Shown here: piece by piece, positions 1-8,115 of the stretch
Position numbering within the stretch: position 1 is the first letter of the stretch
Layout of the letters: each line of letters begins with the position of its first letter
From: Gammaproteobacteria bacterium UBA7310
GTDB taxonomy: Bacteria; Pseudomonadota; Gammaproteobacteria; Pseudomonadales; Ketobacteraceae
Direction of reading: 5' to 3'
DNA length: 32,309 nucleotides
Assembly (NCBI GenBank): GCA_002471665.1
Contig: DKQK01000005.1
Coordinates: forward strand, 54,981 to 87,289
Program-made: the position numbers and the translations under genes
Notes under the pieces: model-generated
Told to the model about the DNA's origin: nothing
What the model saw: only the letters and a program-made list of their open reading frames with translations
Database searches by the model: none

Positions 1-5
1 CAGGC

Positions 6-773
6 TTAGGGGATCGGAGCCACGGTCAGGGCCGGGTCGGGTTCAGTGGCCGTTTCGGGCGCCATCTGGATGTAGTGAGAAAATTGCGACCAGAACACCA
101 TATCAAAACTGCCATAGTCCGGATTCTCGCACCCTAATCCCCGCGCCACATGAAAGACGTACACCATCATCATCTCCACATCCTGTTCAAAGCGCACGTC
201 CCCCAGCGGTGTGTTATCCATGAGATCAATGGTGGACATACCGGAGATAGTGGACATAAAACAGTGTACGATCTGAAAACGCAGGTGATGGGGATTTTTT
301 TCCGGCTGTAGCTGGCTCATCAGGCTCATGATGCGACCCACCGGTTCGTGCAGGTAACGATTGTAGAGCACTTTCAGCTCGGCATCGGCTTCCAGCATCA
401 GGCGGGCACTCAGTTTCACCGCATAACGGCCGTATTCCGGCGTGCAGTTCAGCACCCAAAACGGCAGCTGTATTGCCATGGCGATGTCTTCGGCCGTTAA
501 TTTGCCAGCAGCGGCACGCTCGTCCAGGCTATCGGTGACCTGATCGAAGATGGGCCGCAGTTGAGCATTAAGCTTCTCCATCACGGCCTCAATAATGCCC
601 ATTTTACTGCCGAAATGGTAATGCACTGCAGAGGAGTTCCGGGTGCCCGCCGCACTGTTGATGTTGCGCATGGAAACACCGCTGAAGCCCTGTTCAGCGA
701 ACATTTTGATGGCAACCAGAATCAGCTTTTCACGGGTATCCGCTTTGTGCTCTGCTCGTTTATCTGCGATCAC
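6..773 (-). CDS. TetR/AcrR family transcriptional regulator
   Basis: A 255-residue protein with an N-terminal TetR-type helix-turn-helix. Residues about 14-60 read TREKLILVAIKMFAEQGF, then SMRNINSAAG, then VHYHFGSK, the family's usual DNA-recognition block. The rest is an all-helical ligand/dimer domain I cannot assign to a ligand. The start is GTG at 773, preceded by AAGGATG about 9 nt upstream. The C-terminal 20 residues are Pro/Thr/Glu-rich and probably disordered. It lies on the same strand as the CDF transporter, 138 nt downstream of it, so it may be read with it or from its own promoter. No clear operator was seen. Family is secure; target genes and inducer are unknown. Confidence 0.9.
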   Translation of the reverse strand: MIADKRAEHKADTREKLILVAIKMFAEQGFSGVSMRNINSAAGTRNSSAVHYHFGSKMGIIEAVMEKLNAQLRPIFDQVTDSLDERAAAGKLTAEDIAMAIQLPFWVLNCTPEYGRYAVKLSARLMLEADAELKVLYNRYLHEPVGRIMSLMSQLQPEKNPHHLRFQIVHCFMSTISGMSTIDLMDNTPLGDVRFEQDVEMMMVYVFHVARGLGCENPDYGSFDMVFWSQFSHYIQMAPETATEPDPALTVAPIP

Positions 774-911
774 GCGACTTCATCCTTATTTTTATAGGTG
801 GGCAGCAGCCCGGCTCAGCGCTTGCGGCCAAGCACCAAAGTATAACGGTTTCACCGGCCGATTGGTAAACCCCCTGGCCTGTACCCCATGACAGGTCAGT
901 TGCAGGGGCGC

Positions 912-1820
912 CTAATCCCGACAGTCAGGCTCGAAAAAAAGCCAGCGCACACCGGCAAACTGTTTCCGGAATTCCGCTTCCACCCCGTTAATGGCCTCCA
1001 CCAGCCCCTGCTGCGATCCCGTTTCCACCATCTGCGCTTTCACTGCCACCATCAGATCATTGCCCATCTGCATGGTAAGCAGGTTGAACAGTTTGTCGAT
1101 CTCGGGGCGCTGTTCCAACCAGGTTTGCATCTGTTGCCGGTGCAGGGGATCTGCACTCTGCCCGATCAGCAGCGACCGCACCTCATTGCCGATGAGAATG
1201 GCGATTAAAAGCAGCAACACGCCGATCACCAGCGTACCAATAGCGTCATAGACGGGGTTGCCGGTGATCAGCGCCACCAGAATCGCCACCAGCGCAAACA
1301 CCAGCCCCGCCAGTGCCGCCAGGTCCTCACCGAACACCACCAGCAGCTCGCTTTGCCGGCTCTCCCGGAACCAGCGCCAGTAAGAGCGTCCGCCACGCAC
1401 CTTGTTCACTTCCCGCAGGCAGCCCCACATGGAAATGCCTTCCGCCAGGATGGCGAACAGCAACACTCCGATGGCCACCAGCGGATAGGTCAGGGGTTCC
1501 GGATGACTGAGCTTGTGCCAGCCCTCGTACAATGAGAACAGCCCACCCAGGCTGAACAGGATGATCGCCACGATAAACGACCAGAAGTAAATGGACTTGC
1601 CATAGCCCAGTGGATAATCCTCACTGGGCGGGATCTTGGCCCGTTTCAGCCCCAGAATCAGCAGGCTCTGGTTACCCGCATCGGCGAATGAATGGATGGA
1701 CTCCGCCAGCATGGCGCCGGAACCGGTCACCAGGGCCGCAGCCAGCTTGGCCAAGGCGATCGCGGTGTTGGCACACAGGGCAAACAGAATACTTTTAAGG
1801 GAATCGGCTCCGTGAGACAT
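912..1820 (-). CDS. Cation diffusion facilitator (CDF) family metal/proton antiporter
   Basis: A 302-residue inner-membrane protein with about six hydrophobic segments, the usual size for a CDF exporter of divalent metals such as Zn, Co, Fe or Mn. The TM2 metal motif is visible as HSFAD (H43 and D47) in AESIHSFADAGNQ. A second acidic group (GEDLAALAGL, near residue 165) sits where the TM5 site is expected. The C-terminal 90 residues form the soluble cytoplasmic domain. The AESIHSxADxGNQ plus EDLAAL pattern suggests the SLC30A9-like branch rather than FieF/ZitB. The start ATG at 1820 has AAAAGGATCT upstream. It is divergent from the helicase across 151 bp. The metal specificity cannot be read from the sequence. 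Confidence 0.9.
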   Translation of the reverse strand: MSHGADSLKSILFALCANTAIALAKLAAALVTGSGAMLAESIHSFADAGNQSLLILGLKRAKIPPSEDYPLGYGKSIYFWSFIVAIILFSLGGLFSLYEGWHKLSHPEPLTYPLVAIGVLLFAILAEGISMWGCLREVNKVRGGRSYWRWFRESRQSELLVVFGEDLAALAGLVFALVAILVALITGNPVYDAIGTLVIGVLLLLIAILIGNEVRSLLIGQSADPLHRQQMQTWLEQRPEIDKLFNLLTMQMGNDLMVAVKAQMVETGSQQGLVEAINGVEAEFRKQFAGVRWLFFEPDCRD

Positions 1821-1971
1821 GCAAGATCCTTTTCTGATGGAGGAATTTCTAATGAACGAACTAAACGGCTAAAACCGGATCAGGCGGGCCAGCTTACCTG
1901 TGGGCCTGCATTATACCCAGCCCACCCGCCTTGGCCACTGCTATCCTAAAACCCTGTGATATGATCCCCCC

Positions 1972-3933
1972 ATGAAACTGAATCCCGAACAAAGCGCTGC
2001 CGCCCATTATCAAGGCTCCGCCCGCCATCTGCTGGTGCTGGCCGGTGCCGGCACCGGTAAAACCCGCACCATCATTGGCCGCATCCTGTTTCTGATCCAA
2101 CAAGGCGCCCCCGCCGAGCGCCTGTTAATGCTCACCTTTACCCGCCGCGCCGCCAAGGAGATGCTGCTGCGTCTGCACAATGAAGTGGGTAACGTGGCTG
2201 ACAGCATCACCGCCGGCACCTTCCATCACTTTTGCCTGCAGGTAATGCGCCGGGTACCCAAACCCTTTGGCGTCGAGGAACGTACCGTAATCGACCGGGA
2301 CGATGCCCAGAGCCTGTTGCAGCTGATTCGCGGCGAACGTCTGAAAAAAGGTGAAAAGCGGGATTTCCCCAAAGCCGCCACCATCCTCAACTATCTCTCT
2401 TACGCCAAGAACTGTTGCCTGGACCTGCAGGATTACCTGCTGCAGTTCACCGAACTGGACGACAACACCATGGCCCGGCTCATAGAGATCGCCCAACACT
2501 ATGAGCAGCGTAAACGGGAACGCCACTACCTGGATTACGATGATATCCTGCATTTATTTGTGCAGGGCATTGAAAACAATGACAAGCTGCGCGAGCGCAT
2601 CGCCGGACTCTACCAACACGTGCTGGTGGATGAAATGCAGGACACCAACCCCCTGCAATGGCGTATCCTGCAGGCCCTCACCCAACCCGGAACAGCGGGC
2701 GCCAAACTGTTTTGCGTGGGCGACGACGCGCAGTCCATCTACGCGTTCCGGGGTGCCGATTTCCGCAATGTGCACGAATTCGAAGCCCGCCTTGATAGCG
2801 CCGCCACCCTGAAACTGCAGGAGAATTACCGCAGCACCCAGGAGATTCTGGACATTGCCAACTGGCTGCTGGCGCAATCCCACATTGCCTACGACAAGGA
2901 TCTGCACGCCCATCGCGGCCGCGGCCTGAAACCCGTGCTGGTGGATTTTGAAAGCAAGTTTGACGAAGCGGCCTGGATCGCCGCTGATCTGCAGGAGCGT
3001 CATGAAGCCGGTGCCGGCTGGCGTGACCACATGGTGCTGGTGCGCTCAGCCTGGTCAGCGAAAACACTGGAGGGGGCCCTCATTGAGCGCAATATTCCCT
3101 ACCAGTTTGTCGGTGGCACCAGCCTGCTGGAAGCTGCTCATGTAAAGGATTTATTGTCCCTGTGCCGCGCCGCCATCAGCGCCTATGACGAGCTGGCATG
3201 GATGCGTTACCTGAAGTGCTGGCCCCGCATCGGTGATGCCACCGCCGCCAGGATCGTACAGCAATTGATTGCGCTGGAACCCGCCGCCAACCCGCTGCAG
3301 GTGCTGGAGTCCGCACTGGCCAAACGGGAAGACGTGCGCCAGGGCATCGCCCTGATACAGCAATATCGCTCTGAGCCGAATACGGCGCTGAAGGTCGGTG
3401 CTGAACACCTGGGCAAAGCGCTTTCCCAGCGTTACGATCGCTGGGAAAGCCGGTTGGCAGACCTGCGTTTGCTGTCTGAACTGGCACTGCGCTACAAGGA
3501 TCTGCTGGGCTTTGTGGAGGCCTATACTCTGGATCCGGTGTCCAACTCCGAGGCGGAAAAAACCGAGCAGGAGGACTGCGTTACCCTGATCACGGTGCAC
3601 AGTGCCAAGGGTACCGAAGCCCCGGTGTGCTACTGCCTGGGGGTACAGCCTGGTATGTACCCGCACATGCGCAGCCTGGGTGACCGTGACGCCGAAGAGG
3701 AGGAACGCCGCATTCTGTATGTGGCGCTGACCCGAGCCCAGAACGAACTGATCATCACCCGTTCCGGCGACGACAACCGCACCCTGTTCCACGGTGGCTC
3801 CTTTGTGCAGGGTGTCGGCAGCAGTTATTTTCTGGAGTACCTGCCATCGGAGCTGGTGGAATACCAGCATTATGGTTACCACCAGGGTCACGGCGGCGGC
3901 TCCATACTGGATGAGCTGCTGGATTTCGATTAG
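1972..3933 (+). CDS. UvrD/Rep-like superfamily 1 DNA helicase
   Basis: A 653-residue ATP-dependent 3'-5' helicase of the UvrD/Rep/PcrA superfamily. Visible motifs in order: Q motif LNPEQ (Q7); Walker A AGAGTGKT (K30); motif Ia LTFTRRAAKEM; Walker B DEMQD (D220, E221); motif III GDDAQSIYAFRGA; motif IV QENYRST; motif V TLITVHSAKGTEAP; motif VI ILYVALTRAQ. It is shorter than UvrD or Rep (about 670-720 residues) and ends soon after motif VI, without a long C-terminal tail. Motif V has KGTEAP where UvrD-like enzymes usually have KGLEF or KGLEW. No strong ribosome binding site is visible before the ATG. A role in repair or replication restart is likely, but it is not clearly UvrD, Rep or a RecB-type subunit. 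Confidence 0.92.
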   Translation: MKLNPEQSAAAHYQGSARHLLVLAGAGTGKTRTIIGRILFLIQQGAPAERLLMLTFTRRAAKEMLLRLHNEVGNVADSITAGTFHHFCLQVMRRVPKPFGVEERTVIDRDDAQSLLQLIRGERLKKGEKRDFPKAATILNYLSYAKNCCLDLQDYLLQFTELDDNTMARLIEIAQHYEQRKRERHYLDYDDILHLFVQGIENNDKLRERIAGLYQHVLVDEMQDTNPLQWRILQALTQPGTAGAKLFCVGDDAQSIYAFRGADFRNVHEFEARLDSAATLKLQENYRSTQEILDIANWLLAQSHIAYDKDLHAHRGRGLKPVLVDFESKFDEAAWIAADLQERHEAGAGWRDHMVLVRSAWSAKTLEGALIERNIPYQFVGGTSLLEAAHVKDLLSLCRAAISAYDELAWMRYLKCWPRIGDATAARIVQQLIALEPAANPLQVLESALAKREDVRQGIALIQQYRSEPNTALKVGAEHLGKALSQRYDRWESRLADLRLLSELALRYKDLLGFVEAYTLDPVSNSEAEKTEQEDCVTLITVHSAKGTEAPVCYCLGVQPGMYPHMRSLGDRDAEEEERRILYVALTRAQNELIITRSGDDNRTLFHGGSFVQGVGSSYFLEYLPSELVEYQHYGYHQGHGGGSILDELLDFD

Positions 3934-4071
3934 AGCGGCCTTTGCGCAAGGTAGCAGGCGGCACCCATCTGGTTGCCATTGCGCAGGATCAGCAAAGCTG
4001 TTCGCTCTCCGATGCCCCGAATGTTCAACACTGAATGTGAATTAGCCTGATGTGACTGAGTACAGCGCCTA

Positions 4072-4113
4072 CACAGAAAGAGGGGGGAACTGATATTCCC
4101 CCCTCTTTCTGTG
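4072..4113. terminator. Perfect 18-bp hairpin between two convergent genes
   Basis: CACAGAAAGAGGGGGGAA (4072-4089) pairs perfectly with 4096-4113 around a 6-nt loop CTGATA. It lies between the 3' ends of the helicase and the convergent His-rich protein gene, so it probably ends transcription from one or both sides. Neither side has a U-run, which is atypical for an intrinsic terminator. It could instead protect mRNA 3' ends. Confidence 0.6.
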
Positions 4114-4126
4114 GTCTCCTGTTAAA

Positions 4127-4156
4127 GCGTCTACTTAAATTAGGCGTCTACTTAAA
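4127..4156. repeat. Tandem 13-bp direct repeat at the stop codon of the His-rich protein gene
   Basis: GCGTCTACTTAAA occurs at 4127-4139 and again at 4144-4156 (period 17; the 17-nt units match at about 15 positions). The right copy includes the TAA stop of the minus-strand gene ending at 4152. It looks like a small local duplication of the gene's 3' end. Confidence 0.7.
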
Positions 4157-4568
4157 ATCGAACCCGTTTCTTGTACTCGTACTCGTATTCATATCCGCTG
4201 CGCTCGTACCCCCGGCTCCCGTGTCGCCGGTGATCGCGATCATGGTGTTTATAATGCCCTTTGTGTTTACCGGGGTGGCCACCGTATTGCGGCGGGTTGT
4301 GGATCACATAGTGCTCCACCCGCTGTGGTGCCCGCCGGTGTCCATGGTGATGGGAACGGTCACGATAGCGCTGCTCATAGCGATACTCGCGGTCATAACG
4401 ATCGTGATCCCGATGATGCTTGACCGCCACTGCAGCCACGGTTCCCACCGCCAAGCCCACCAATACCGCGGCTTCGTCATCGCTTAAGGCATAGGCCTGA
4501 TTGGCACTGAAGGTGGAGGCCGCTACCAGCAACGCGGCTGCCGGGATGATGCTCTTTTTATACCACAT
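4152..4568 (-). CDS. Secreted His/Arg/Tyr-rich protein, function unknown
   Basis: A 138-residue protein. The start is ATG 4568, chosen because AAAGGAG (4577-4583) lies 8 nt upstream; a longer reading frame upstream has no such site. Residues 1-27 look like a Sec signal peptide (MWYKKS, hydrophobic core, AYA before LSDD). A short hydrophobic stretch follows (VLVGLAVGTVAAVAV), so the protein may stay membrane-bound. Most of the remainder is low complexity: His, Arg, Asp and Tyr with runs such as HHHGH, HKGHYKHHDRDHRRH and YEYEYEYKK. Such tails can bind Ni, Cu or Zn, but no known metal-protein domain is recognisable and function is not assigned. Confidence 0.75.
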   Translation of the reverse strand: MWYKKSIIPAAALLVAASTFSANQAYALSDDEAAVLVGLAVGTVAAVAVKHHRDHDRYDREYRYEQRYRDRSHHHGHRRAPQRVEHYVIHNPPQYGGHPGKHKGHYKHHDRDHRRHGSRGYERSGYEYEYEYKKRVRF

Positions 4569-4720
4569 AAGGAAATCTCCTTTGTTTGAACGTATCACCC
4601 ATGCTAATGCCCGTTAACTGAATCCAACCTGAATCGAACACAAGTGGTGGTTCAGGATAAATTCAGCCGCTCCGGGTTGTAATCAAAGCCAAGAGTGAAG
4701 AGCAATAACGGAGCGATAAC

Positions 4721-5821
4721 ATGTACAAGATGGCGTTTGTAATAGTGACCCTGCTGCTGGTGATACTGGCCAGCAACCCACAGGCCCAGGCGGCAACCTT
4801 AACCGCCACGGATTCAGGCAACAGTACAGGCAGTAAAATCAGTGGCAGCATCATCAGCAACCCGGAGAAAACCCAAACCATGGGTGTTGCGCGGGGGCTG
4901 TCGCTGGAAACCACCAGCAACCGCTACAGCGACAGCAGTGTCCGCGTGTACGATGTCTGGTTCAATATGGTTGCGGATACCGATGGCGATGGCTACTACC
5001 ACCAGTTCGAAGTGAATTTTGATATCGACAGCGAGCTTTACCGCCAGGATATTTATGTGGTGGGTGAGTTGGCGGGAGCCAGCCGCCAGATTCTGTTTCA
5101 AACGGAAACCTATACGTTAAGTGGTGACAGTGGCGACGACACCTACCAGGCCCGGGTTCTGCTCACCGAAGGTTATCCCAGCCAGGCCTATGAGCTGATC
5201 CTTAATATCTATTCCGCGGAAACCGACAGCTTGCTGCTGCAGTACGATGGCGACAACGATTCACGGTTGCGCTCACTGTTTCTCGAAGACAACACCCAAG
5301 AGGAGGCCGGCTATGATCAGGTCACACTGTATGAACTTGGTTTTGAGCTGAGCGCAGACCAGGATGGCGACGGCTTCTATACCCAGTTGGAGGTGGAGCT
5401 GGATGCCGATGCGCCGGGGCAGGATCGCAATGTCTATGTTCGCCTCAGCCTGATTGACGGCTATGGCCGGTGGAACAACATCTCCACCAGTAACCTGTTC
5501 CGCCTTTACGACTACAGCAGCAACGATCGCTACACGACCCGCGTGGTGCTCGACTACGGTTTCGATCCCGCCACCTATCAACTGGGGGTTGAAATTTTTG
5601 ATGCAGAAACGGAGAACCTTCTACTCAGCAGCACGGCACCCTCTACCACGCCACTGACCATGGAAAGCACTGACTGGGATAATGACTGGGACAACGACTA
5701 TAGCGTTACCGTGGAAGAGGAATATCGGGTGTCCGGCAGTGGTGGCAGCAGCAGCCTGTTTCTGTTGTTTCTGCTTGGCCTGTTTCTTCTGGCGGCACAC
5801 AGGAATAAAAGCAATAAATAA
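4721..5821 (+). CDS. Secreted two-domain protein with Ca-loop motifs and GlyGly-CTERM-like anchor (choice-of-anchor H-like)
   Basis: A 366-residue protein. Residues 1-24 form a signal peptide (hydrophobic core, then AQA-ATL). Two related beta-rich modules follow, each with an EF-hand-like acidic loop: DTDGDGYYHQFE at 86-97 and DQDGDGFYTQLE at 213-224. Both modules share a later pattern of Y.A.VLL/Y.TRVVL, then YEL/YQL and I.SAET/IFDAETE. The C-terminus has a GG pair (341-342), a hydrophobic stretch (346-359) and a basic end (HRNKSNK). This is the tripartite layout of a GlyGly-CTERM sorting signal, which is processed by rhombosortase and linked to type II secretion. This combination resembles the family NCBI names choice-of-anchor H (Sden_1266-type). 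A site ACGGAG precedes the ATG. Surface location is likely; function is unknown. Confidence 0.8.
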   Translation: MYKMAFVIVTLLLVILASNPQAQAATLTATDSGNSTGSKISGSIISNPEKTQTMGVARGLSLETTSNRYSDSSVRVYDVWFNMVADTDGDGYYHQFEVNFDIDSELYRQDIYVVGELAGASRQILFQTETYTLSGDSGDDTYQARVLLTEGYPSQAYELILNIYSAETDSLLLQYDGDNDSRLRSLFLEDNTQEEAGYDQVTLYELGFELSADQDGDGFYTQLEVELDADAPGQDRNVYVRLSLIDGYGRWNNISTSNLFRLYDYSSNDRYTTRVVLDYGFDPATYQLGVEIFDAETENLLLSSTAPSTTPLTMESTDWDNDWDNDYSVTVEEEYRVSGSGGSSSLFLLFLLGLFLLAAHRNKSNK

Positions 5822-5828
5822 TCGAGCG

Positions 5829-5862
5829 CCACAGGTTTCAGACTGCACACTGAAATCTGTGG
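5829..5862. terminator. Hairpin between convergent genes
   Basis: CCACAGGTTTCAG (5829-5841) pairs with CTGAAATCTGTGG (5850-5862), 13 bp with one G-U/A-C position and an 8-nt loop. It lies 8 nt after the GlyGly-CTERM gene and just past the stop of the small minus-strand gene. It is followed on the plus strand by CTTTCCCC rather than a clear T-run. It probably terminates both genes. Confidence 0.6.
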
Positions 5863-5876
5863 CTTTCCCCGGTCTT

Positions 5877-6029
5877 TCAAAGGTCGGCACGACCAATAAA
5901 ATCTTGTGACTCGAGCGCGACGGCGCTGTCGGCGCGAACCAATCCGGGAACAAACAGCAGCAGTACTGACAACAACGCGATGGTCAATGCGGTAGAGCCC
6001 AACCAATCCAAAAATTTTACGTTGTTCAT
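5877..6029 (-). CDS. Small membrane or secreted protein, 50 residues
   Basis: An open frame of 50 codons begins with ATG at 6029, preceded by AAGGAGGGG about 4 nt upstream, one of the strongest ribosome binding sites in the window. The product starts MNNVKFLDWLG, then has a hydrophobic segment at about residues 12-30 (TALTIALLSVLLLFVPGLV) followed by RADSAVALESQDF. It could be a single-pass small membrane protein or a signal peptide with possible cleavage after VRA, leaving a short acidic peptide. It is convergent with the GlyGly-CTERM gene and shares the hairpin at 5829-5862. No homologue is recognised. Support comes from the ribosome binding site, the complete frame and the membrane segment, not from family resemblance. 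Confidence 0.6.
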   Translation of the reverse strand: MNNVKFLDWLGSTALTIALLSVLLLFVPGLVRADSAVALESQDFIGRADL

Positions 6030-6385
6030 AAAACCCCTCCTTGCTGATGCACCCAACGTCCTGATCGGTGTGTCTGTGATTTAGTACTGATCAGTTTAAT
6101 GGGGGATTGTGAACCTGCAAACGAAAACTCGCGTGGCAGTTTTCCACAAAAGCTGACGTTAACTTTACCTTTGCCACGCAATAGCCCTGATCCATCAGGG
6201 ATTTTTCTCAGCTGATAAATTACTCATATAGCCGATTCAGAAAGATCATGTAACGAATCAGTCTAAATGACGTACAATTCTCCCCTCATCTCCATAACAA
6301 CCTAGACGAAGTAGCTCAATAACTGACACACTATATCCCAATGGATTTCTTATTCTCGTCACAATACCTTCATGACAACACCTTC
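6030..6385. other. Intergenic region upstream of rsuA and the small minus-strand gene
   Basis: About 356 bp without a convincing gene. It holds a perfect 10-bp palindrome ACTGATCAGT at 6086-6095, which may be an operator for the small minus-strand gene, and the hairpin at 6185-6200. A TACAAT at 6273-6278 could be a -10 element for rsuA, but no good -35 is present. Otherwise nothing clear is seen. Confidence 0.5.
6185..6206 (+). terminator. Short hairpin with T-run upstream of rsuA
   Basis: CCCTGATCCATCAGGG (6185-6200) forms a 6-7 bp stem with a tiny loop, followed by ATTTTT on the plus strand. It has the form of a short intrinsic terminator. No gene ends just before it on this strand, so it may stop readthrough from the left or attenuate a long rsuA leader. 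Confidence 0.45.
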
Positions 6386-7081
6386 ATGCGACTTGACAAA
6401 TATCTGAGCAATTATTCCGGCTTGTCCCGCAAGGAAGCCAAGCTGGCGATCAAACAGGGCGATGTACTGGTGGACAGCCATGCAGCCCGTGATCCGCAGC
6501 AAGACGTCAACCCGCAACAGGATATCCGGTTGGGCGGTCTGCCTATTGCTCCAAGGGGGCCACGCTATTTTATGTTGAACAAACCGCTCGGCTGCGTTTG
6601 CGCCAACAGCGACCCACAGCATCCCACTGTAATCGGGTTGTTCAATGAAGAAGACGATGTTACCCAGTTGCACGTGGCTGGGCGCCTGGATATGGATACC
6701 ACCGGCCTGGTTCTGGTCACCGATGATGGTCAATGGAGCCATCGTATCACCGCCCCCAAACATAAAATGCCCAAGCGATATCAGGTGACACTGCAACACC
6801 CCATCTCGGCACAGGCTGAAGCGCAATTTGCTGACGGCATTTTATTGCGCAATGAACACAAACGAACCCGCCCGGCACAACTGCATATTACCGATGAACA
6901 CCACGTTGAACTGGTCATTTATGAAGGCAGGTATCATCAGGTAAAACGTATGTTCGCGGCCATCGGTAACCATGTGCTGGCACTGCACCGTTGTGCTATC
7001 GGCTCACTTCAGTTGGACCCGCAACTGGCTGCCGGAGCGTATCGCCCCCTTACCACGGAAGAGATTGAACAATTGTCATGA
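6386..7081 (+). CDS. rsuA: 16S rRNA pseudouridine(516) synthase RsuA
   Basis: A 231-residue protein, the same length as E. coli RsuA. From residue 1 it has an S4-like RNA-binding domain (MRLDKYLSNYSGLSRKEA). GPRYFMLNKPLG at 58-69 is followed by the catalytic block AGRLDMDTTGLVL with nucleophile D102, and EGRYHQVKRMFAA lies near the C-terminus. It converts U516 of 16S rRNA to pseudouridine. I chose ATG 6386 because RsuA proteins begin MRLDK. An in-frame ATG at 6341 would add 15 residues and has no better ribosome binding site. Its last codons overlap the rsmC start by 4 nt (ATGA), so the two are translationally coupled. RsuA rather than RluB/E/F is supported by GPRYFMLNKP and by TDDGQWSHRIT. 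Confidence 0.95.
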   Translation: MRLDKYLSNYSGLSRKEAKLAIKQGDVLVDSHAARDPQQDVNPQQDIRLGGLPIAPRGPRYFMLNKPLGCVCANSDPQHPTVIGLFNEEDDVTQLHVAGRLDMDTTGLVLVTDDGQWSHRITAPKHKMPKRYQVTLQHPISAQAEAQFADGILLRNEHKRTRPAQLHITDEHHVELVIYEGRYHQVKRMFAAIGNHVLALHRCAIGSLQLDPQLAAGAYRPLTTEEIEQLS

Positions 7082-8115
7082 CGGATCCCGCACTGGACTT
7101 TATCTGTAATGCCCTGTCGGAAAGCTCCGGCCAACGCCTGCTGGTGGCCGACGAACACCTGGACAGTTCACTTCTGCTGTCCCTGAAAACCCTGCCGGAT
7201 CTGAGCTTGCTCACCAATCGCTACGATGTATACCGGTCCGCACAGGACAACAATATTCCTTGTATTTTCAATGATATGGATATCAGCGCGTGCAACACTC
7301 GGTTTGATGTCATTGCCTACCGGGTGTCCAAGGAAAAAGCCGTGGTGCACCACATTATCAATCAGGCCCCGGCCTCGTTAAACGCCAAGGGCTCGCTGCT
7401 GCTATGCGGCTTTAAGAACGAAGGCATCAAAACCTACATCAGCAAAGTGGAGCAGTACCTGGGCTGCAAGGCTCTGGTGAGCAAAGGCGAACGCCAGTTG
7501 AAGCTGGCGCAATTCAGGGTGACGGAGTTAGGTGAACCCCTGGATGACCGTGAGTACCGGCAACTGACCTGCATCGGCGAGCAACGCAACCTTGCCCTGT
7601 TCAGCAAACCCGGGCAATACGGCTGGAACAAGATTGACAAGGGCAGTGAACTGCTGGTGAATGCGTTTGCTGATCACGTCAATATTGCCGGGGCCCCCGC
7701 CACCTTGCTGGATCTGGGTTGCGGCTACGGCTACCTGTCTGTCATGGCCTGGGCCCTGGGCGCCGGACAGATCATGGCCACCGACAACAACGCCGCCGCC
7801 ATCGCCAGTTGCCGTCACAATTTCGAAATCCATGGCATCCAGGGCGAGCTCAGTGCAGACGATTGCGCCTGTGACCTTCATCACCAGTACGACGTGGTGT
7901 TATGCAATCCGCCGTTTCACAAGGGCTTCGATACGGAACCGGGTTTAACGGAAAAATTTCTGCGCAGTGCCCGCCATCATTTGAAAAACAATGGCGTTGC
8001 CTTTGTGGTGGTCAATCAATTTATACCGGTGGAAGCCATCGCCCCTTCCTATTTCAAAAGTGTTGAAACGGTTTATCGCGACAAAAGCTTTAAAGTATTC
8101 AAGCTATCTTCTTGA
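7078..8115 (+). CDS. rsmC: 16S rRNA (guanine(1207)-N2)-methyltransferase RsmC
   Basis: A 345-residue protein, close to E. coli RsmC (343). It has the two-domain layout of that enzyme: a degenerate N-terminal methyltransferase-like half and an active C-terminal half. The latter has the SAM loop LLDLGCGYGYLS near residue 210 and the catalytic NPPF motif at 277-280 (CNPPFHKGF), followed by TEKFLRSARHHLKNNG and FVVVNQFIPVE. It methylates N2 of G1207 in the small ribosomal subunit. It overlaps rsuA by 4 nt, and both act on 16S rRNA, which makes a small rRNA-modification operon. Its 3' end overlaps the convergent spermidine-synthase-like gene by 17 nt. Confidence 0.93.
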   Translation: MTDPALDFICNALSESSGQRLLVADEHLDSSLLLSLKTLPDLSLLTNRYDVYRSAQDNNIPCIFNDMDISACNTRFDVIAYRVSKEKAVVHHIINQAPASLNAKGSLLLCGFKNEGIKTYISKVEQYLGCKALVSKGERQLKLAQFRVTELGEPLDDREYRQLTCIGEQRNLALFSKPGQYGWNKIDKGSELLVNAFADHVNIAGAPATLLDLGCGYGYLSVMAWALGAGQIMATDNNAAAIASCRHNFEIHGIQGELSADDCACDLHHQYDVVLCNPPFHKGFDTEPGLTEKFLRSARHHLKNNGVAFVVVNQFIPVEAIAPSYFKSVETVYRDKSFKVFKLSS

